Below are positions 58,140 through 64,000 of a stretch of 64,000 bases of DNA, piece by piece. Numbering within the stretch: the stretch's first letter is position 1; each line of letters opens with the position of its first letter. This stretch comes from Solanum dulcamara (Eukaryota; Streptophyta; Magnoliopsida; Solanales; Solanaceae): positions 9,488,449 through 9,552,448 of the forward strand of contig NC_077244.1 in assembly GCF_947179165.1 (NCBI RefSeq). Direction: 5' to 3'. The notes beneath the pieces were generated by a model. It searched no databases and was not told where the DNA came from. It saw only the letters and a list, made by a program, of their open reading frames with translations. The position numbers and the translations under genes are program-made.

Positions 58140-58540
58140 AATCCTCTCAAATACCACCCTTGAAAGTCTTGTTTCTGATGAGATTTTGCATCAGTTTGTT
58201 GTGTTTCGCTGTCGAGACGATCTCAGTGTCACAAGTATGTACGGAATCATCCATGATCGCTTTGATTTTGTCAACTTTCCATGAATCTGATACATATGTC
58301 ATCTGTGACAATATATATGCCACAGCATTAGTAGAGCCTGTGTTCACAGATTCCTCACCAATTTTGTCTCCTGCACTTCCATCCATTAGCTTCAATCTTA
58401 TGGGTGAAATTGTCACACCGGCCATCGCTTATGTTGTGGAACATCCAGAAGAGAAATTCACTCCTCATGCGGGGTTGCAGATTGATCCAAAAGTTGTGAA
58501 AGAGTTCCCAAGTTACTAATCAATCAATGAAGGTTATGTG
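58140..58540. other. Unrecognised region open on both strands
   Basis: A plus-strand frame (58160-58519, 119 codons) and a minus-strand frame (58147-58425, 92 codons) overlap. It is less A/T-rich than its surroundings, suggesting former coding sequence. I recognise neither product. It lies just upstream of a cold-shock fragment. Confidence 0.35.
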
Positions 58541-58739
58541 CATATCCCAAAGTATAGAGCAACAATCTTGGTGGATGTAGTCAAATACGAATGCAAGTCG
58601 ACCCATTCAAATAAAAAAATAAGCTTAGCAGGAAGAAACCTAAGTATAGCGCGGGGTTACTGCTAGATACAAAAGATGACACATATTAATGTCCTTTCTC
58701 ATCTCAACAACATATTTTGTTGTCATTGTGACAATTACA

Positions 58740-58952
58740 AAGGGAACACACAAAGGGTTTTTAGGGTTTCTGTTTGTTAATGAGAATGTACAGAGAGCTA
58801 ACAGAACCGTGAAGTGGTTCAGTGGCCATCTCTTTGTTCACCAGTATGGTATAATATCTGAGTGTTTCCGTAGCCTATTTGATGGTGAAATGACTAGCCT
58901 TGTCTCAAGAGGTTCCCGTAGAGGCAGTTGCTACAAGTGTGGTGAGGACAGT
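58740..58952 (+). pseudogene. Cold-shock-domain / zinc-knuckle fragment cut by K
   Basis: The plus-strand frame contains NRTVKWFSGHLFVHQYGIIS, FRSLFDGE, SRGSRRGSCYKCGED. The order is that of plant cold-shock proteins with a C-terminal CCHC knuckle, but the KGFGFI core is missing at exactly the same place as in the 29.5-30.3 kb copies. The first two knuckle cysteines are intact. The frame is cut inside the knuckle by the K LTR at 58952/58953. Confidence 0.72.
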
Positions 58953-59299
58953 TGATTACGCTTAATTATACCTCCCGAAAGAGATATAGACGATCATTAG
59001 CAGTATATTTTACCCAACTAAGAGTCGAGGTCGAACCCACAGGGAATAGGTTGAAACAAGTTCTATTAGCTATCACTATTCAGTCGTAGTTGCTACTTCC
59101 CAAAAATAAACTTGAATAAAGTAAAAGTGGGGGTTTTGATTTTAGTTTTGAAAAAATAACAATGCAAAGACAAGTAAATAAGATTAAAGTTGTAAAAAAT
59201 ATGAAGGCTAAACTAGAATTGTGTTTCCCATGACTTGTAAGTTAAGAGGCTAATCGTATTCATGATATCGTTGAATGTATTGCATGTAAAATCTAGCGA

Positions 59300-59470
59300 G
59301 TTAAGTAAGATATAATTCACCTTCCGGTCCTTCTTAGACGTATCTCATTCATCTCCTCCCGGTCTCAGAATGTATACTTTACTAACACTCGCCCTAGATC
59401 CCAGAGTACTATCTCCTCCCGGTCTGAGGTAACTTAGATGGAGTTTATCCCTTCTTTCGAAGTCAGACTC
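59300..59470 (+). repeat. Short repeats ATCTCCTCCCGGTCT in K
   Basis: TCTCCTCCCGGTCT occurs twice (near 59353 and 59409), with a related TTCCGGTCCTTC near 59322. Confidence 0.7.
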
Positions 59471-60354
59471 TCCGAATTTCTATTGTAAAGTATTTTCTTA
59501 ATCATTACCTCCCTCCCAGGAAAGCAATAAATACGGGATATTTCTTAATGTGTGCACTCCGTAATAAAGACCCTTAAATGAAAAAATCACAATACATGCA
59601 AAAACAAATCACGAATATCAATCCTACTCTTGGCTATTCTAGTTAAGTCGTCATGGTTCCAACAACCCTAGTTGTGGGTTTAGACTTTCATGATTTCGAT
59701 GGGTAAGTCAATAAACAATGAATAAAACATGTATTAGAAGTATTACAAGTAACAATGAATCAAACTCATAATTGTATAAGAAGATTTATATTCAAATCAC
59801 AAAACTAGAACTCAAAGAATCCGAGTTGTGTGTTCTTTCTCCAAAATCGTTCCAATTTCGTGTGGTGGATGAAAAATCATTCAACAATGGAGTTTAGGTC
59901 ATGTAATGTAGACTCTAAACAGTAGTAAAAACGTGTAAACAATTGTAACACCCCTCAAAATTCTTCCCTAAGATTCGGACCCTTCTTGTATTCGGGTAGG
60001 GTCGAACTCGAGTATTGTGGAGCATTTGCAGGAGTTAACACAAGTCCTTGAGAAATTGAGAAGTGCTAGAGGTGATGTGGGGACACGAAGGACCCCTAGG
60101 ACCCAGCTAAGTCCAAAAGATTCGTCGTGGCTAAGTTTTAGGATGAGTTCATATGAGGGGTCGACTTCTAATGATCTTATATTTTGAAAGATGACAATCT
60201 AGGTGGCCCACATCCTATGAAATTAAAGGTCGTCGAGTCTTCTTTCCAACGCCACCAAAAATATAATTTTTGGAGTTCGGAGTAAAAAGATATGACGATC
60301 CTAAGATGAACTAGCACAGTAGAGATTTTCAGGCCTGGGTTGCAATTGCTGGAA

Positions 60355-60655
60355 AACTTGGCCTTGGCGCTGTAAGGGCGCGATGCGCCACTATCGCACC
60401 AGAAACGTGCCTCAGTAGTTTGGTCTCTGGCGCGGTGCGTCACTAAAAGGTGTGCAGGGTTTTTCAAGCCAATTTCTAAAACCCAGAAAATATTGGCCTT
60501 GGCGCTGTAAGGGCGCGATGCGCCACTATCGCGCTAGAAATATGCCTTAGTAGTTTGGTCTCTGGTGCAGGGCGCCACTGCGAGGTGTGCAGGTTTTGGG
60601 CGTAATCAGCCTGGCGCTGTAATGGCGATATGCGCCACTATCACGCCAGTGCATT
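60355..60655 (+). repeat. GC-rich GGCGC hairpin block (S4)
   Basis: Three rounds of GGCGCTGTAAGGGCGCGATGCGCC and CACTATCGC(G/A)(C/T)CAG with CTCAGTAGTTTGGTCTC spacers. Confidence 0.85.
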
Positions 60656-60687
60656 TTTGCCTATTTTTTAGAACTTTTGAGAAGGGG

Positions 60688-60718
60688 CAATTTGGGAACT
60701 TACCCAAATTATATATGT
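60688..60718 (+). promoter_or_regulatory. S4 core promoter: palindrome plus TATA
   Basis: AATTTGGG and CCCAAATT arms directly before ATATATGTATCA, followed at 60775-60815 by a CT-rich leader (CTCTCTCTCTCTTC). Confidence 0.62.
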
Positions 60719-61913
60719 ATCACCCTAGACTATTTTGAGATCATATTTTCATCCCCCACTCTTTCTCTAAAAAGCCCTAGGAGTTCCTCTCTCTCTCTCT
60801 TCTTCTTTCTCTCCAAATCCTCCTCCAACAAGAAGAGTTCCAAGAGCTTCAAGGTTTGAGCTCTCCATTGAAGACCCAACCACAAGGTTTTCTTCAAGTC
60901 TTCACTAAGGTATGTAAGGCTATCCAAAACATAGGTTGAGTCCACCCATGTGCCCTACTCTTGCTTTGAGGTTAGATGTCCATGAAAATGGAGTTTCTTG
61001 GTGTGGTTTATGATTGAATGAGTTTTGTGCCCTATTTAATTAATGCTAAGAAGTTCCTAAAACTTTCATGTTAGTAGGAGTTGATGGAGATGACTTGTTG
61101 TTATGTTTTGTTGATCTCTTTAACCATGTGATTATGCTGCATAGGTCAATTCCTTAAATATGTTATTCTACTTGAATTGTTGAGCTAAAGCCATAGAGTT
61201 ATGATGAGTCTTGAGGAGATGTCATAAATGCTTATCTAAATGAGGCTTGATTGAGTTAATTGGAGGATAGAATTGACGAGGATGAGGTCCTAAATGGGAC
61301 TTGCCATTATGACTTAATTGAGTTGAAATGAGAATAGAGTTGACGAGTTGGCAATGTCCCATATGAAACTAGCCGTGAGGGCTTGTTTGAGATGATTGGA
61401 GGGAGTCTTATGAGAATAGAGTCATAGGAGGAGTATCGAGCACCGAGGCGGGCGAGAGTATAGTCCGTACTCGAACCCCAAGAACTACACCACCAACGTA
61501 GGTAGGGATGGAACCGTTAAAGTCGGATGCTTCCCATAGGATCGAACCATTAAAGTCGGATGTTTCCTATTTATTTGTCCTGAAATGATAGGACTTGACT
61601 AATCGATGGTATCCATGATTAGGGAGGCGTTCATGCCCTGGCAAGGTATGGACGGACGTGGCAACAATGTCTGATTGTTATACTATCACCGGCTCATAGG
61701 TGATGGTTGTCGGATAAGAGAAACTCCCATTTAGGTCTTGATAGTGCTCCGAGTCAGTTGAGTTAAGTGGTTTATGAGTTAGTCCCGTCTAAACTATTCT
61801 TGTTAGACTTGGGACATTTGAGTGAGTTGTCATGCATGTATATATAAGTTGAGACCCTGAGTTGATGTTGATGTTTCCTTGATGTTTGTTTCATCCAGCC
61901 ATTTTACATACTC

Positions 61914-62028
61914 GTACATTCCATGTACTGACGCCATTTGGCCTGCATTGTTTCATAATGCAGAGACAGGCACCAGAGATCATCAACCAGCGCTTCGTTG
62001 AAGATCCACATACACTCCCGGCTAGTTG
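61914..62028 (+). other. Conserved palindromes and exon-like block (S4)
   Basis: GTACATTCCATGTAC (61914-61928). Hairpin arms CTGCATT/AATGCAG (61943-61963), a compensated C-G to T-A change relative to S1. The exon-like block is 65 nt (61964-62028) between CAG and GTGAGTCC. Confidence 0.62.
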
Positions 62029-62514
62029 GTGAGTCCTTCTAGTTTTTGGAGGATGTTGAACTTTATTGTATAGTTTTGTTGTAGTTTCCTTTACTTTGAT
62101 TTCTTGGTAGCCATGGGCTTGTCATTGGCACCTCCTAAACTTTGATAGAGGCTTCATAGGCGATAGTGTGGGGCGGTTGAACTGTTATTTTGAGGAGTCC
62201 TATTATACTTGTTTTGTTGAGTTAAACATGTTTGGCCTTCGGCCCCTATATTATAAATAGCATGTTATAATTGAGCCTCCCTTTGAGCGTATATGACTGA
62301 ATGATGGAATGATTGAGTTAGGTGGTTCGCTTAACGGTCAGAAATGGCTTTCAAGTGTCGGTCACGTATAGGGTACCCTCTCGGGGTGTGACAACAATGT
62401 AGGAAAAGTCTCCCTAAAAATATAAGACAAGAGGGTATTTACAGAAATCTAAAACTAATCCTAAACGAACTAGGAAACCAAGTTGGTTTCGGACTTGGAT
62501 TGCTCTGGACGGGA

Positions 62515-62905
62515 GCCACCACGGTCAGTGGTGGGAACCACGGCTCGCGGTGGACTTCATTGGTGATTTTCTTAGACTTTTATGGATTTCCATCGCACCA
62601 TGGCACCCACCACAGCCAGTGGTGAGGACCACGACTCGTGGTGAAGCCCTTGGTGGTTGCCATGGCCATGTTGATCCTTGCTTTGGCTCTTGGAGATTTC
62701 TTTTTTCATGACACTTCTTGAATTTTAATTTTTATGGATGGACACACCACCACGGTTCCCACCACGGCCAGTGGTGAGGACCACAGCTAGTGGTGAGGCT
62801 TCCTTGGTGTGAGTCTTAGCCAATTTCTTGGCAACTTACTAGAGAGCCTTCTTCACGGATTGGAGGTGCTTTTCACGGCCAGTACTGCCTACCACAGACC
62901 ATGGT
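62515..62905 (+). repeat. CCACGGCCAGTGGTG palindromic repeats in the K LTR
   Basis: Variants of CACCACGG(C/T)CAGTGGTG, each self-complementary, recur at about 62517, 62605, 62750 and 62875. They are joined by GAGGACCAC(G/A)(A/G)CT(C/A)GTGGTG. Confidence 0.8.
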
Positions 62906-63284
62906 GGCTGTTTTGGTGGTCATACTTGGTCAAAACATGTTGATTTAATCTCCCAACACCCATTCCAAGGTCTTCAAGTTCCGGTGAAGTTCGTTCTTTG
63001 AGTTACCCTTTTAAGTTGTCGCGAAACCTTGCCAAATTCAAGTCACTTTGTCAATTATTGTATATTTTATTTTCCTTGTCACTTCATCTCAACACCAAGC
63101 TACCAACATCCTTCAATATCAATCAACTTTCCACATGAACCATGCCAAATACCATAAATCCAAGCGTGCTTCAATTTCCCTGAAAACTAACTAAAACACA
63201 TATCAAACTAACAAAATACGCTTAAGAACTTACAATAACTCCTTGTTTTGAGCATCGTAAATGTCGTATTTTGGAGACACATCA

Positions 63285-64000
63285 ACACCCTCAACTTAGA
63301 ATTATTGCTTTTCCTCAGGCAATAACAAAGCATCAAACCAAATGTCGCACACATACAAGCAACTCATAGAAAACATATAGCAGCCTTGCAACATAAAACT
63401 CATGCCCAACTACCCTCATGCAATACACTCATGCTCTAGCCACTCGCTGGGATTACTTCATGACATTGTACTATCCATAGCTTAAACAAATCAATGAAAA
63501 TAGTCATAGACCGGTCAATGTAGCAACTAGATAACACAATCACAGTGCCCTCAATACAAAGAAGTCTCTCACACAGTCTATATAAGCAAAACAGAGACTG
63601 AAACAAGATTACTCGCACTCTCAAAAGAAGTTCAGAACAATGCAAAAGTAAATACCATAATCTTGCCCTTATTTTCAACACTTCAACTCTTGAATAACCA
63701 TTTTAGGATCACAATAGGACTTTTTAGGCTTGTAACGTAGGCTCGGATTTAGGTAGGATACATTTAGGATAAAAGTAACTACTTTGCCCGTCCAAATGCT
63801 ACTTTGGCTTACCTACTTAGTTTTTCGGCCCCCCAAACTCTTGTTGTTCCCTTATTCTCTCATTCCTTCTTCTTGGGAATGGTTTCCACTTTTGTTCAAT
63901 CTTTTTTTCTATAACTCAATTTTGCACTTAGTTTCTTTTACATTTGCGGCCACAACCCATGTTTTTCTTTCTTCTCATCCCACCATTCTTTTCATACCCT
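63285..64000 (+). other. K interior, start only
   Basis: No protein motif seen. The ORF at 63436-63681 (minus) is unremarkable. C/T-rich towards the window end. Confidence 0.4.

Larger units (their letters stand above)
59944..62394 (+). mobile_element. S4: solo L-family LTR inserted in K, TSD ACAAT
   Basis: Starts TGTAACACCCC and ends GGGGTGTGACA, 2451 bp, with perfect TSD ACAAT (59939-59943 and 62395-62399). It is most like the ChrA LTRs. It contains a GC-rich block (60355-60655), core promoter (60688-60718), CT-rich leader, donor-like site (60909/60910) and the hairpin/exon block. Confidence 0.95.
58953..64000 (+). mobile_element. K: LTR (58953-63284) and interior of an LTR element, split by S4
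   Basis: The left boundary is TGATTACGC following the cold-shock fragment. The right LTR boundary ACACATCA is fixed by comparison with K' (30294-30400), where the same end joins other DNA. Flanks ACAGT here and ACGAT at K' (minus strand) could be TSD copies of related insertions. Without S4 the LTR is about 1.9 kb. 63285-64000 would be interior (CACCCTCAACTTAG and a CTCAGGCAA-type phrase), with no gag-pol motif reached. A Tat/Ogre-type gypsy is possible, but that is a guess. Confidence 0.55.

Noticed and set aside
14358..60655. CRISPR-like array made of palindromic GC-rich repeats.
   Set aside because: Unit and spacer lengths vary, spacers are themselves repeated, there are no cas genes and the DNA is clearly a plant nuclear genome.

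Overview
The window is repeat-dense, AT-rich plant nuclear DNA with no intact host gene. Integrase and chromodomain-type sequences, iMet primer sites (TGGTATCAGAGC) and very long LTRs point to a flowering plant. The style of the LTR families suggests Solanaceae, but that is inference. Most of the sequence is LTR retrotransposons inserted into one another. I ordered the insertions by matching target-site duplications (TSDs). Names used below: 'L family' is a long-LTR (2.1-3.5 kb) Ty3/gypsy chromovirus family present as at least seven insertions; S1-S4 are its solo LTRs, N1 a non-autonomous member, ChrA and ChrJ members with gag-pol. R1, Cop1, Cop2, G1 and K are other elements.

Layout. 1-6.8 kb: an F-box-like pseudogene (minus strand) split by R1 (432-6790, TSD GACCC), itself split by S1. 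6.8-9.5 kb: decayed Ty1/copia gag-protease scraps. 9.5-29.2 kb: a four-level nest. Cop1 (Ty1/copia, plus) is split in pol by S2 (L solo LTR, minus). S2 is split by N1 (L family, plus, TSD ATCAT), whose 5' LTR is split by S3 (TSD CCTCA). 29.2-30.4 kb: tandem remnants of a cold-shock-domain/zinc-knuckle gene, then an LTR end of K. 30.4-48.3 kb: a second nest. Cop2 (SIRE-like copia with an env-like extra ORF, minus) is split by G1 (LTR element, minus), which is split by ChrA (gag-pol, minus). 48.5-54.7 kb: a stray plus-strand integrase tail and ChrJ (internally deleted, minus). 54.7-58.9 kb: AT-rich DNA holding a long inverted repeat with CACTA-like ends, an F-box scrap, an 80-bp tandem duplication and another cold-shock-domain fragment. 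58.95-64 kb: element K, split by S4 (TSD ACAAT).

How the parts work together. ChrA and ChrJ encode gag, protease, reverse transcriptase and (ChrA only) integrase, all broken by stops or substitutions. N1 keeps the same LTR, primer site, leader and polypurine tract but has no gag-pol, so it looks like a non-autonomous partner mobilised by relatives. The most interesting unexplained signal is inside the L-family LTR. Nine copies share a hairpin whose arms change in a compensatory way. The hairpin abuts a conserved 63-65 nt segment bounded by splice-like signals (CAG before it, GTGAGT after it). An upstream GTATGTAAG donor-like site and a TATA box with its own palindrome are conserved in most copies. 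This looks like a spliced non-coding leader with structured RNA.
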